Shown here one piece after another: positions 1 through 9,231 of a stretch of 25,000 nt of DNA; the stretch's first letter is position 1; every line of letters begins with the position of its first letter. The stretch is taken from the NCBI GenBank assembly GCA_905221605.1, contig CAJNDS010000063.1, positions 1 through 25,000 on the forward strand, given 5' to 3'. Origin of the DNA: Symbiodinium natans (lineage: Eukaryota; Sar; Dinophyceae; Suessiales; Symbiodiniaceae). The position numbers were made by a program, and so were the translations under genes. The notes beneath the pieces are model-generated. The model ran no database searches. It saw nothing but the letters and a program-made list of their open reading frames with translations, and was not told the DNA's origin.

Positions 1-97
1 GGGGGTCCTCTTGCCCAACTTAGGAGGCCTCCTTGGCCCACGCGCCTCCTTGGCGCCTCAGGTTCTTCCAAAATTACTAGACCTTAAACCCGCAACC

Positions 98-150
98 CTC
101 AACCCTCAACCCTCAACCCTAAACCCTAAACCCTAAATCCTAAACCATTT
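98..150. repeat. Short degenerate telomere-type array
   Basis: CCCTCAA units pass into CCCTAAA units and end in degenerate copies. The rest of 1-463 holds no gene I can support: only scattered telomere-like words and unremarkable sequence. Confidence 0.8.
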
Positions 151-463
151 ACCCCTTCAAGACATGGACCCCCTGCCAAAAGATGCCGCAAAAGGAGAAT
201 CCTTATATACTACGAAGAATTACCTTATGGTTTAGGGTGGTGTAGGGCTTAGGGTATTTTGGTTAACTACCATGTGAGTAAGGGGGATCTAGAAAAATAT
301 CCTATGGCCCCTAATCTCTATCTAACCCTGAGAACCCATAGAAGTTTTTTGTTTGTTATAGGCTCGCCAAAACCCCCCCGGGGATAGGAGGTTTTGTTCA
401 TGTCAGTTGTCACGGTTCTGGTAGTGTATGGTATGTAGGGTTCTCAAACTCCGTATCATTGAG

Positions 464-578
464 TCTTGGCACCAGCTGGTGAGCCAAGGACATACCTCGG
501 CCATCGCGTTATCATTGATGGCGCTGACATGCACCCAAGATGCAAACCGGCAGGGAGTCGAGCAATGTTCTGCATTAG
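464..578 (+). CDS. Exon-like segment, unknown protein
   Basis: I do not recognise this. The + frame is open and gives a natural-looking peptide (begins SWHQLVSQGHTSAIALSL, contains two Cys) from a TTGAG acceptor-like site to a TTAG|GTAGGG donor-like site. The open frame continues past 578, but there it only translates the telomere-like words and the poly-C tract, which looks non-coding. The length (115 nt) resembles the other exon-like pieces in the window. No start codon or partner exon could be assigned. Chance openness of a short frame is the main alternative. Confidence 0.3.
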
Positions 579-639
579 GTAGGGGTTTTAGGGGTTTAAC
601 CCTAAACCGGTGTTGGGGTGCTAGTTTCCCTTACAACCC

Positions 640-716
640 CCTCTCCCCCCCCCCCCCCCCTCCCCGCCCCCTCCCTCCCCCCCTGCCCCCGTTCTCCCCC
701 CCCCCAAAAAAAAAAA
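640..716. repeat. C-rich tract followed by A11
   Basis: Long C runs broken by T and G are followed directly by an 11-base A run (706-716). The same C-rich-then-A order appears, on the other strand, at three further places in the window. Confidence 0.9.
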
Positions 717-802
717 CTTAAAATAATAAGGTAACAGCACTAGTTTAGGGTTTAGGTTTAGGGCGTTGTGCTAGTAATACGAACATAGTAATTATCTTCT
801 TC

Positions 803-911
803 CCCAGAGACTCCAAAACCCCTTAATTAAGAAATATACCTTAAATCATATTAGAGTTCCTAGAACAATTTAAGGGATATTCCTGAATGAAGCGGTTTTG
901 GAGTCTCTGGG
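803..911. mobile_element. Foldback (MITE-like) element, 109 bp
   Basis: Perfect 18-bp terminal inverted repeats CCCAGAGACTCCAAAACC at 803-820 and its reverse complement at 894-911. The interior also pairs: atataccttaaat near the left matches the complement of atttaagggatat near the right with one mismatch, and the centre contains GTTC-cta-GAAC. The whole unit can therefore fold into one long hairpin. The flanks carry tctt on both sides, a weak candidate target duplication. It has no coding capacity, so it would be non-autonomous. Confidence 0.75.
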
Positions 912-1165
912 TCTTTTGCCATCTTTTAATCTTTTCTTCGGTTTGGGTTAGTCATCCGGGCTCAAGCACTAAAGACATGCATCCATTCCCATCGCCCCAA
1001 CGAACGCTCAGAAACCTGAAGCCCTAAAGAAGCCAAAACCCTAAACCCAAAACCCTCAAGTGCCGCCACCTGCTTTGGTTGGCGATGCATCCCGCCGGGC
1101 GGCCCAGCATCGGACTTTGGGGTGGGCCCTAAACCCCAGAACCCTAAACCCGAGCCTTGAACCCT

Positions 1166-1917
1166 TCACCCAGAACTTAGTAGTGTTTTAGCATTGAATT
1201 GAGAAACTTGATGTACCTCGATTCGCAGGCATCTCATGCTCGTTGTGCCTCTGCTGGAGGCCTGCCTCTGCTGCTGGAGGCATTGACGTAGTCTAGCTGA
1301 AGCATCTACTCGACTCTTTAAACCTGAAGCCTTGCCATCCACTGAGCCATGTAGACTTACACCATTTACTCGTCCTTTGAAGCCTGTTTCACCCATCATC
1401 GTCGCCATGGTTCTATCCAAATCCAACAAGCCCTGCGCACAAAAGAGGTCCAAAGCTCATCGGGGCCTGGCTCCTTGGCATCAGCTGGCATTTCTTGGAG
1501 GGTCGTTGAGACAGACACGTTTCTTTATGGGCCGGGAGCTCCGGCCTGACCTTGCAGGCACGAGGATGCGCTCTAGCTCTAGGCAGAGCATTGGGGTTGT
1601 GCGATCACAGCGTGAGGTACAGAAAGTTGGAGCAACAAAGGCAAAGACAGGGTGGACCAAGAAGCAATCCAAGACATTTTCCGCCAGGGGCCCAGCTGCA
1701 TGACATCTACGCAGAATTTTGCATGTTACACAGAACATGTGCATTGAGGAACAACATGAGGCGTGCGATTTCTGTGAACTAGGCCCCGACGGGAGGGGGA
1801 GGAGGCTGCAGAGGATCGCCGTCGCGCGTCCCACGATCGGCAGCTGGCTGAGGCAGCTGCTCGAGCGACGGCGTCGGCGCCCCGTCTGATTTACTCTAGT
1901 TTTTTCCTTGACTTTAG
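1166..1917 (+). other. Possible coding region, frame unresolved
   Basis: This stretch is free of telomeric arrays and has long open frames in more than one + phase (for example 1332-1703, and 1552-1782 ending near AISVN). Parts read like protein, such as AQLHDIYAEFCMLHRTCALR near 1690-1750, but competing frames are equally open. I could not choose exons, so this is only a flag that coding sequence leading into the 1918-2537 model may lie here. Confidence 0.2.
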
Positions 1918-2537
1918 CTCGCAATTAGTTTTTGCGAGTGGTTTGCTTCTCGGCTTCACGCTGAGGCTGCAGCGCCTGTCATCGGCACCGGTCCATCCGA
2001 TGCTGCTCGAGCATCCCGGCCTGAATTAACTTGGTTCGAGGCTGAGGTGTTCTCCTTTCTGTTGGGCTGCTTCCTTAATGAACATGATAATCTATTCATA
2101 CCCCACCCCCATCAACACCCTGAACCTGCAACTCAGCAGTTCATGCAGCTTGTGTCGGCGCCGGATGCTTCCTATGACGCTGTGGTGAGCTGCTGCCGTC
2201 ATCTGATCCAACAATCCCAGCACCGTCGTCGCTTCATCGGAGATGTTTTAAACTTGGGCGTCGGCAGCATCTTCGAGCGGATGCTTCGCAGCTTGGACAG
2301 ACATAACAAGTAAGGTGTTTGGATATCGACATTCGGAGTGTAACTAGTCTGACTAGTCTTTGTCATCTTAAAAACTTGCAAGGCAAGAGGCCAGACATAC
2401 GGAGCATGGTCCTGGGTGCCCTGCCATGCACCCAGCCGGCGATCCTCAGCGCCGACGCATCCTGGCCACAGATGCGCGATGCGGTCGCGCGGCTGACGCA
2501 GGCAGCTTTGACAATCGTCTACCTGTGCAACCTTTAG
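1918..2537 (+). CDS. Two-exon gene fragment, unknown protein
   Basis: Exon 1918-2309 is open from a TTTAG acceptor-like site with a pyrimidine-rich run before it. It contains TWFEAEVFSFLLGCFLNEHD and later GDVLNLGVGSIFERMLRSLD. It ends at AACAA|GTAAGG, a strong 5' splice site. An 80-nt intron (2310-2389) ends in CAAGAG. Exon two (2390-2537) continues in phase (split Lys codon) through PDIRSMVLGALPCTQPAILS to a TAG stop at 2535-2537. Both exons look like soluble, helical protein. The 5' end is not determined. Codon GTG at 2047 would give a shorter open frame, but there is no reason to prefer it. I do not recognise the family. The phase-compatible strong donor is the main support. Chance openness remains possible because the region is GC-rich. 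Confidence 0.4.
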
Positions 2538-2692
2538 CGGGGGTGTGCTTTCCGACGCGGTCGTCGGGGTTGTCCGCCATCATCGGCTCCGCTATCGGCT
2601 CCATCGGTTGAGGATCTAGTAAGGGGGTTATCCTGTCCTCAGGGGCTGAAGGTCGGGTGGAACAAGCTTTCAGTTTCCCGTCGTTCAACTTC

Positions 2693-2760
2693 GGGCATCT
2701 TCCAAGGCTTCTTCCAGGGCATCTCCCAGGCATCTTCCAAGGCATCTTCCAAGTCATCGA
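2693..2760. repeat. Short minisatellite (GGCATCTTCCAA-like)
   Basis: About five degenerate copies of a 12-15 bp unit related to GGCATCTTCCAA lie in tandem. A purine-rich AAAGA/GAGA stretch follows (2757-2840). Confidence 0.7.
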
Positions 2761-2840
2761 AAGAAAAAAGAAAGACAGAGAGAAAGAGCGAGAGAAAGAC
2801 AGACACATAGATTCAAAGAAAGCAAGCAATAAGAAACCGT

Positions 2841-3370
2841 GAAACCAAGGAATGAAGAACGAAAGCACGCAAGAAGAAATAAAGGTCAGTCTTTGTGCTG
2901 TTGGTATTGGCAGTGCTTCTATCACTATTGTCACTTTAATCATTATTTCTATGACAATTACGTCTATTTCTGTTGTTGTTAACTATTGCCATTTTTCTAC
3001 GGTGATCCTGGCTATTATTAGCTCTTCTAGTGCTGGAGCACTATTTGTTCATCGTGCTACTACTATCACCATTTCGATTGCCATTAACTGTACTACCCAT
3101 GAGCTAGGGCATTACAGTACACAAGAATACCGACCCGGTCCTTTAACGGTTTTGATGGCTCACGCGCCAGGACATCGCTGGCGACGGCGCTACCTCGGAG
3201 CTTGGAGCAGCGATGAGGGCGCTAGGCAATGGCCCTGGAACTTGCGCCCTAAATTGCCTCCAAAGCCTCAACCTGCAACATCACTCAACTTCTTGGCCCG
3301 TGTGCTCTCAACCGTACTCCCCCCGTGCCCCAAAAGATCCCCAAGAGAGGCTCAGGGTTTTAGGGTTTAG
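2841..3370. other. Low-complexity stretch with doubtful ORF
   Basis: The + frame is open from 2852 to 3370. Its first 90 codons are Ile/Thr/Ser/Val-rich because the DNA is a degenerate T/A/C trinucleotide stretch, so the apparent membrane segment is probably compositional. The last part (about 3150-3260) gives a more natural peptide (HAPGHRWRRRYLGAWSSDEG) that may be an exon. No splice sites could be assigned with any confidence. Confidence 0.25.
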
Positions 3371-3664
3371 GATTCGGGGCGCAGAAACCATGGCCAGAGG
3401 GTACTGGCAGGTGTTTGCCCCAGCGATGTGCAAGAGCTGGTGCAGTGGACCAACACTGACAAGGCCCTTGCCTCCTAATGTGTCAGGAATATTAATTACA
3501 TTGATCAACAGTGTCAAAACATCCGTCAGGGCCCCACGCTCTTGGCTTCCCGCGAGAAGGCCTGGCAGTGTCACAAGAGTCGGCTTAGTATTCAAGAAGC
3601 CATGTTACAAACATGCAGGAGCCACCAAAACAGGAATACCCCTTTCGGATCCATTCTAAGTTGA
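3371..3664 (+). pseudogene. Exon-like reading frame with one internal stop
   Basis: A single + frame runs from just after a TAG (3368-3370) to TGA at 3662-3664. It is interrupted only by TAA at 3476-3478. Both sides read like protein in the same phase: CPSDVQELVQWTNTDKALAS before the stop, and YIDQQCQNIRQGPTLLASRE then WQCHKSRLSIQEAMLQTC after it. Either this is a decayed coding segment with one nonsense change, or a short intron spans the stop (GTGTCA just after it is a weak donor). I do not recognise the protein. Confidence 0.35.
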
Positions 3665-4028
3665 TAAGCGTTTTGTGTTTTGGCTTGTTCTGAGACTGGC
3701 AGGCAAGTGCTGGGATTCGCTCGGCCTATCCTGTCTTGTCCTGTGTTGCATCCTGCCCATGACTTGTCCGAGACCAGAATCCCGCTTCAGCATTGCGACT
3801 CTGCCTGGAAGTGGTCGACAGCTTGGTCTGGGATCACATCCAACCGCACTGTACGAATCTGCCGAAGTGTTCCCGGATGGATGTCCGATGGATGTCCGCC
3901 TGTATCCCTGCCTCACCCTCAGCTTCGGGGCGTGTGCCTCGGGGTTTTACACGAGGCCTGAGACGCCATCCTGCTCGTCAGCCCGCCTTACTGACTCACT
4001 AGTTCTGTCATGATATTTCCGCTCTTGC
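3665..4028. other. No supported gene
   Basis: Overlapping open frames exist in all three + phases. One near 3793-3950 gives a plausible peptide (LCLEVVDSLVWDHIQPHC), but nothing distinguishes it from its shadows. No repeats are seen. Confidence 0.3.
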
Positions 4029-4226
4029 ATGGTCCGTCCGGATCTTAACACGCTCCGCAAACTCTTACTGCTCCTTGAGTCCTGCTGCCGCAGTCAACAG
4101 GGATTGCAGGAACTTGCCGGCAATGCGCCTTCGGCCCCTCTGTGGCAGCCGTGCACTCGGACCCGCGTCGTCTCCCTCCTTGTCCACACTGGCGCACACT
4201 GCTGCAAGTGCTTTCGGCTTGGGGTG
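4029..4226 (+). CDS. Exon-like segment, Leu-rich, unknown protein
   Basis: The + frame starts at an ATG (4029). It encodes a Leu-rich amphipathic stretch (RPDLNTLRKLLLLLESCCRS) followed by QQGLQELAGNAPSAPLWQP and a Cys-containing tail. A GTATGC donor-like site lies at 4227. Beyond it the frame becomes hydrophobic and low in quality, so I end the exon there. A second overlapping frame from 4075 is also open, which lowers confidence. No family recognised. Confidence 0.3.
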
Positions 4227-4448
4227 GTATGCCTTGCGTGCTCTGGATGCTTTCCAGTTGCCAGTTTCATTCTCAGTTGCCGGGCCTTTTTTTTGCGTGT
4301 CCTCTGTAAAAGTTTAACCTTTGGTTATCTGGGCTATAGTAGAAGTAAGATAAAAATGATATATTACTAGTCATCATCATAATAATAATGACAATATATC
4401 AAAAAATCTTTGGTCATTTGTTATTGGAAGGATCGACATAGCAGGGGA

Positions 4449-4910
4449 GTTCCCCCCTCCCCTCCCTCCCTCCCCTTCCCTCCCCTCCCTCACTCCCTTC
4501 CCTCCTCCCTCTCCCTCCCTTCTCCCCTCTCCCCTCTCCCCTCTCTGCTCTCTGTCTCTCTGTCTCTCTGTCTCTCTGTCTCTCTGTCTCTCTGTCTCTC
4601 TGTCTCTCTGTCTCTCTGTCTCTCTGTCTCTCTGTCTCTCTGTCTCTCTGCCTCTCTGCCTCTCTGCCTCTCTGCCTCTCTGCCTCTCTGCCTCTCTGCC
4701 TCTCTGCCTCTCTGCCTCTCTGCCTCTCTGTCTCTCTGTCTCTCTGTCTCTCTGTCTCTCTGTCTCTCTGTCTCTCTGTCTCTCTGTCTCTCTGTCTCTC
4801 TGTCTCTCTGTCCCTCTGTCCCTCTGTCCCTCTGTCTCTCTGTCTCTCTGTCTCTCTGTCTCTCTGTCTCTCTGTCTCTCTGTCTCTCTGTCTCTCTGTC
4901 TCTCTGTCTG

Positions 4911-4959
<49 letters not shown>

Positions 4960-4960
4960 A
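4449..4960. repeat. Large pyrimidine microsatellite, (TCTCTCTG)n core
   Basis: A CCCTCC-rich start (4449-4545) leads into about 45 copies of the octamer TCTCTCTG (roughly 4550-4910). The tract ends in plain (TC)n with two TTTC interruptions. Variant octamers occur in blocks: a run of GCCTCTCT copies around 4650-4730 and three TCCCTCTG copies around 4810-4835. Long open frames on both strands here (Leu/Ser on +, Arg/Glu/Gln on -) are by-products of the 8-bp period. Confidence 0.95.
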
Positions 4961-5115
4961 TATGTACACACGTGTATTTGTGAGAACGGCCCAAAATGGT
5001 GTTATGCTGTTTCTGTCTGTGCCGTGGGGTTGGGGGTATGTCAGCTGTTAGGGAGGGTGGTTTGTTTTCAAAATCCACCTTTGGGATTTAGGAGTCTCGG
5101 GCTTTCGGACGGCAG

Positions 5116-5257
5116 AAGGATCGGCTTTCTAGGTCAAGACATGTTTGTCATCCAGGGCATACTGGACTTTTTCGGTCAGGACAGCGCCATTAAGCGCTTC
5201 GCTCTCAAACCTTTCAAAGGCCCAGCAGCATCGGTTCACGCCGCGTCATCCAATTAG
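5116..5257 (+). CDS. Terminal exon-like segment, unknown protein
   Basis: A CGGCAG acceptor-like site (ends 5115) opens a + frame that reads RIGFLGQDMFVIQGILDFFG, then DSAIKRFALKPFKGPAASVH, and stops at TAG 5255-5257. The mix of hydrophobic and charged residues is typical of real protein, and the stop falls before the next telomeric array. The frame is also open upstream to about 5024, so the exon could begin earlier. No family recognised. A telomere-array-rich stretch starts about 80 bp downstream. Confidence 0.35.
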
Positions 5258-5350
5258 CAGAAACTCTGACTGGGAGAGAGTATCCGAACCCCAAGCCTTC
5301 AGCCCTAGGCCCAAGGCCCTGCGCCCAAACTCGAAATAAACCCAAACCCA

Positions 5351-5424
5351 AAACCCTAAACCCTAAACCCTGAACCCTGAACCCTGAGCCCTAACCCTAA
5401 ACCCTAAACCCTAAACCCTAAATT
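5351..5424 (-). repeat. Interstitial telomeric array (CCCTAAA)
   Basis: CCCTAAA units with CCCTGAA/CCCTGAG variants in the middle. The strand is given as the TTTAGGG-bearing strand. Confidence 0.9.
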
Positions 5425-5430
5425 GCCGAG

Positions 5431-5943
5431 GATGGAAGAGCTGGCCGAAGCCACGCGTCGATGGAATAGCCTCGACAGGACAGGTGTTGAAGGGCTTCGG
5501 GTTTAGGTTTCCCAAAAAATCCTAAGGTTCCTTAGACCCTAAACCCTAAACCCTAAACCCTAAACCCTAAACCCTAAACCCTAAACCCTAAACCCTAAAC
5601 CCGGAGGTGTCAGTAGTTTTGAGAGGCAATGTGCAACCCTTGCAGTGAAAAGCTGCAAAGGGCCCTTAGTGTGGGCCCTGATCTTCGGAACTAACCCTTA
5701 TCAACCCTATGACAACCCCCCCGGGCCCCATAGATCAGAACCCTCTAAGCAAGGCAATGGCCATAGTAAGGGGCCATGCAATTCCTTCCCGCAGAGATGA
5801 TCATGAATAGGGTTTTGGGATTAGGGTTTAGGGTTTAGGGTTTAGGGTTTAAGCCGCCCGACCCCGTGAACTTGGGCAGTGGCCCCCCAATTTGGCCTCC
5901 CAAGACCGGAAATCCAGAAACTGTCAGCAACTGGGCTCGTCGT
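5431..5943 (+). CDS. Candidate exons between telomeric arrays
   Basis: Three segments are open in compatible phase. 5431-5500 (acceptor CCGAG, donor GTTTAG) contains ATG and MEELAEATRRWNSLDRTGVE. 5607-5630 (acceptor GGAG, donor GTGCAA) reads VSVVLRGN and is weak. 5854-5943 (acceptor TTTAAG, donor GTAAAC) reads PPDPVNLGSGPPIWPPKTGN onward. Telomeric arrays fill the gaps at 5537-5602 and 5819-5851. The first segment could carry the start codon. The third has the best donor. Splice choices were made by eye and the protein is not recognised. Confidence 0.3.
5537..5602 (-). repeat. Interstitial telomeric array (CCCTAAA)
   Basis: About nine uninterrupted CCCTAAA units. Confidence 0.95.
5819..5851 (+). 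repeat. Interstitial telomeric array (TTTAGGG)
   Basis: About five TTTAGGG units, opposite in orientation to the array 220 bp upstream. Confidence 0.9.
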
Positions 5944-6093
5944 GTAAACCTAAACCCTGAACCCAGAAACCCTAAACCCTAAATTCACCCATATAGGGTT
6001 TAGGGCTGAGGGGCTTCCGCTTGATTCAGGGGGTCTTTCCGCCCTGAACGGGCACCGAAGCAATCGCTAAGCCTCATGCGCCATGAGCGCCCG

Positions 6094-6606
6094 CTAAACC
6101 CTCAACTCTAAGCCCTAAACCCTCAACCCTGAACCCTGAACTCTAAACCCTAAACCCTGAACTCTAAACCCTAAACCTTTTGATTCTGAAAGTCCTGGTT
6201 CTGAGCCAGAGGTTTCGGCGCGAAACCTGCAGGGATGTGTGGTGTTTTGCAGATGCTCATCCCTAAACCCTAGAATGCCTCCTCCTCCCCTAATCCGTGA
6301 ACCTTAAACCCTAAACCGAGGAACCCTAAACCCCAAAACCCTAAAGCCCCAAGCCTTAAACCCTTCAGCCCTAAACCCCTAAACCCCGAAGCCCTCAAAC
6401 CCTAGAACCCTAAATCCCCAAAGCCCGCGGCCCTAAACCCTAAGCCCTAAAAACCCCTAAGCCCTAAAACCCCTTAAAACCTTAAGCCCTAACCCTAAAC
6501 CCTAAACCCTAAACCCTAAGCCCTAAGCCCTAAGCCCTAAGCCCTAAACCCTAAACCCTAAACCCTAAACCCTAAACCCTAAGCCCTAAGCCCTAAGCCC
6601 TAAACC
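6094..6606 (-). repeat. Long degenerate telomere-type region (CCCTAAA variants)
   Basis: CCCTAAA mixed with CCCTGAA, CCCTCAA, CCCTAAG, CCCCTAA and CCCCAAA. It is degenerate at the start and more regular from 6488. A short non-repeat insert (about 6180-6262) contains a possible small exon (SPGSEPEVSARNLQ). The variant mix suggests an older array than the pure ones nearby. Confidence 0.85.
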
Positions 6607-6613
6607 CTGGAAG

Positions 6614-6695
6614 GAAGGGCTTTGGCAGAGAGATGGGCAAGGTGTTTCGGAGGCTGCTCTTCGGAGGTGCCAATGAAACGGAGATCAGGGCTTAG
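6614..6695 (+). CDS. Terminal exon-like segment, unknown protein
   Basis: Placed between a CCCTAAA array ending at 6606 and a TTTAGGG array starting at 6688. The + frame reads KGFGREMGKVFRRLLFGGAN followed by ETEIRA and a TAG formed at the edge of the array. An acceptor-like GGAAG precedes it. An alternative open phase gives a less natural peptide. Not recognised. Confidence 0.3.
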
Positions 6696-6797
6696 GGTTT
6701 AGGGTTTAGGGTTTAGGGTTTAGGGTTTAGGGTTTAGGGTTTAGGGTTTAGGGTTTAGGGTTTAGGGTTTAGGGTTTAGGGTTTAGGGTTTAGGGCT
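6688..6797 (+). repeat. Interstitial telomeric array (TTTAGGG), about 15 units
   Basis: Nearly perfect TTTAGGG units. With the CCCTAAA region ending at 6606 it makes an inverted pair around an 80-bp exon-like segment. Confidence 0.95.
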
Positions 6798-6849
6798 AGC
6801 AGGGCCTTGGCTGCTCAGTAGAATGTACTCTCATTTGCTTCTCTTGCAG

Positions 6850-7397
6850 TGTCTAGGGTCCTTTTCACCCGGAGGAGGCCCTTATTTCCTTCTTGTAGGG
6901 TTGGGGTTCCCTTATAATCCCCTTAACACCGAAAAGGGCACGCTTTTTATTCCTAGCTTACTCCTGGGTCTAGAAGAGTAGTGTGTGCCCTTTCCCCCAT
7001 GAGGTTTAGGACTGGATTTGGTAGTTCTTGGCGTTGGGGTCCCTTTTCTTGGCACCATTTTTGCCGTACTCGTAAGGGGACCCGAATGTCGAGAATTTCT
7101 CAGTCATGCATGTTGCTTCTGTCCGGGGCCCTAAACCCTAAACCCTAGCTAAACCCTAATTAAACCCTGGCCGGTACCACACGCCTCACACCCAAACCTT
7201 GTAGGGCTTGTAGGGTTTAGGCGCTTTTTGTGTTTTTGTTTCAGCCTTTTGCCCTACTTGCTACATTCTGGTGCTTCACTTCTGGGGGTTAAGTGCTTGG
7301 GGTTGTGACTTACTTGTATTCCTGTGTGTTCTGCACACACTGCCGCGCACCCTCAACAGCGCTTGCAGCTGTCCTCGCACTGTTGGTATTTCTGTAA
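6850..7397 (+). CDS. Candidate multi-exon gene for a hydrophobic protein
   Basis: Three phase-compatible segments have good pyrimidine-rich acceptors. 6850-6894 lies after tttgcttctcttgcag, with donor GTAGGG. 7025-7071 reads FLALGSLFLAPFLPY, with donor GTAAGG. 7245-7287 lies after tttttgtttcag, reads LLPYLLHSGASLLG, and has donor GTTAAG. A last open stretch reads CTHCRAPSTALAAVLALLVF and ends in TAA at 7395-7397; its phase link to the earlier exons was not resolved. The product would be strongly hydrophobic, perhaps a membrane protein. No family recognised. A minor CCCTAAA cluster lies at 7130-7169, inside the second intron. The acceptors are the best evidence. Confidence 0.3.
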
Positions 7398-7515
7398 AAA
7401 CAGCGCATTGGCAGTAGAGGCATTTCTGACGCTAAAGTGCTGTGCCTGCGCAGGCACGCACGATGATGCAGGGGGACCCAGACTGCCCCGGCAGGATTTC
7501 GGACTCACAGGATCA

Positions 7516-8071
7516 GGTTTAGGTTTAGGGTTTAGGGTTTAGGGTCTTAGGATTGCAGGGAGAACGCAGGTTGCCTGTGGGAAGAAGCAGGATCAGGGTT
7601 TGGGGTTTCGGGTCTAGGCTTTAGGGTTGAGGGCTAGTTTCACATGCTAAACATGAATTTCTATTTGATGTCAAAAACACAGAGACATCTCGAATTCAGG
7701 GTTCAGGGTTTAGTGTTTAGGGCTTAGAGTCTAGTGCCGTTTTTGTATTTTTTTAAACTTCCTTTACAGGTTTTTCAGAGGACCATATCGAGGTTTAGGA
7801 TTTAGGGTTTAGGCCCAATCTAGATGGGTCTTTACAGTTACTGTAGGCATGCCTTTCTCCTCGCAAGGGCGGATGCGGTGGTTGTGTTTAATTTAGTGTA
7901 GGGTTCTGGGTGTCCTCCTCATTGTCTGCAAAGTTTCGGGTGTGTTTGCAGTAGGGCGCGTGGGGGGGTGGGCGGGGGGCTGGGGTTTCCGGGGCACGTG
8001 CACAGGGATTTTCCTAGTGTCTTCGGGGGCCCTTTCTTCTACGCTTGTTACGGTTTCTTTTGCTGGCAAAG
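7516..8071. other. Degenerate telomere words, no supported gene
   Basis: Short TTTAGGG clusters at 7516-7544 and 7793-7813, scattered degenerate copies, and a G-rich patch at 7960-7987. No open frame here stands out. An exon-like peptide just before it (7454-7516, GDPDCPGRISDSQ) is possible but weak. Confidence 0.5.
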
Positions 8072-8207
8072 CCCTAAACCCTAAACCCTAAACCCTAAAC
8101 CCTAAACCCTAAACCCTAAACCCTAAACCCTAAACCCTAAACCCTAAACCCTACACCCTAAACCCTAACCCTAAACCCTAAACCCTAAATCCTAAACCCT
8201 AAACCCT
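8072..8207 (-). repeat. Interstitial telomeric array (CCCTAAA), about 19 units
   Basis: Nearly perfect CCCTAAA units with single variants (CCCTACA, CCCTAA, TCCTAAA) near the end. Confidence 0.95.
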
Positions 8208-8221
8208 TTCTTCTAGTTCAG

Positions 8222-8326
8222 CGTTTTGGGTCGGACCAGGAGATTGCGCCCTCGAAGTGGCCGACCGATGCGGAGATGATGAACATCACGGAAGCTTTCC
8301 TGACACTCGGCTGTCAAAAGCCCTAA
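8222..8326 (+). CDS. Exon-like segment between telomeric arrays
   Basis: Flanked on both sides by CCCTAAA arrays. After a TTCTAGTTCAG acceptor-like site the + frame reads RFGSDQEIAPSKWPTDAEMM then NITEAFLTLGCQKP and meets TAA where the next array begins. The peptide has a highly natural composition and predicted helix. It is either a terminal exon or an internal exon that uses a donor before the stop (GTCAAA at 8312). Not recognised. Confidence 0.35.
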   Translation, partial: RFGSDQEIAPSKWPTDAEMMNITEAFLTLGCQKP

Positions 8327-8471
8327 CCTACAAACCCTACACCCTGAAAACCCCAAACCCTAAACCCTAAATCCTAAAGCCTTTACCTACAAACCCCAAG
8401 CCCAAACCCAAAACCCTAAACCCCAAACCCCTAAACCCTAAACCCTAAACCCTAAACCCTAAACCCTAAAC
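8327..8471 (-). repeat. Degenerate then regular CCCTAAA array
   Basis: CCCTACA, CCCCAAA and related variants pass into about six regular CCCTAAA units. Confidence 0.9.
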
Positions 8472-8570
8472 GCCCTTTAGACGATAGACGCCCCGCAGGG
8501 CCAGCTTTTTCGGCCCTGGGTTCGAGCTCGACTTCCGCCCATTGCGGCTTGGCTCTTTCTTTGGGGGGGT

Positions 8571-8965
8571 GTTTAGTAGGGTTTAGGGTTTAGGATTTAG
8601 GGTTTAGGGTTTAGGGGGGGTTTTGGTTTCGAGGTTTTGGGTGTGGGAGGGTTCGGGGTTTAGGTTGTTTTGGGTTTAGGGTTTTTTGGGGGTTGTGGTT
8701 TGGAGTCTAGTGTTCAAAGCTGAGGTTTCTTTTAGGGATCAGGTGTAGGGTTTAGGGTTTAGGGTTTAGGGTTTAGGGTTTAGGGTTTAGGGTTTAGGGG
8801 GGTGGGGGGAAAAGCTTTTGTTTAAGACCGCATTAGTAACTTGTTGCAGGTTTAGTTGGTCACTGTATTCTGGAAGGGTGCCGTCCAATTCACTTCTGAA
8901 GTGTTCAAGGTTCAGGGTTCAGGGTTTAGGGTTTAGGGTTTAGGGTTTAGGGTTTAGGGTCGTCT
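8571..8965 (+). repeat. Cluster of TTTAGGG arrays
   Basis: Three TTTAGGG blocks (8571-8620, 8742-8799, 8908-8960) separated by G-rich or unremarkable sequence. No gene is seen between 8472 and 9109. Confidence 0.9.
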
Positions 8966-9109
8966 AAGAGCGGTTGTGCTTTAGGGTTTCCGGACTTCCG
9001 CCTTAGGAGTTGCAGGGCCTTACGAGGTACATCATGGGAGTTTTACCTTGGACCCCAAGGTTGTCGTGCCCTTGGGTTCGGGGACCCATCTTGAAGGTCC
9101 TCTAAGGCA

Positions 9110-9231
9110 ATATCTTGGTCTTGGAGTACTATACTTTAATACTTTTTTTTTGGTTCTGGGTTCCTATTGTAGCTACTCATACCTAAAAAGTATATACTTT
9201 TTTTCCAGGGTCTACTCCAAAGCTAAGATAT
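9110..9231. repeat. Imperfect foldback element
   Basis: ATATCTTGGTCTTGGAGTA (9110-9128) pairs with the complement of 9213-9231 at 16 of 19 positions. Two short A/T runs with CTATACTTTAATA and AAAAGTATATACT lie inside. An open + frame across this unit (9048-9353) is not credible as a gene because it runs through the hairpin. Confidence 0.5.

Noticed and set aside
4377-5078. Long open frames of 185-233 codons on both strands (Arg/Glu/Gln-rich and Leu/Ser-rich)
   Set aside because: They only translate the 8-bp microsatellite. Both strands are open because the repeat lacks stop codons.
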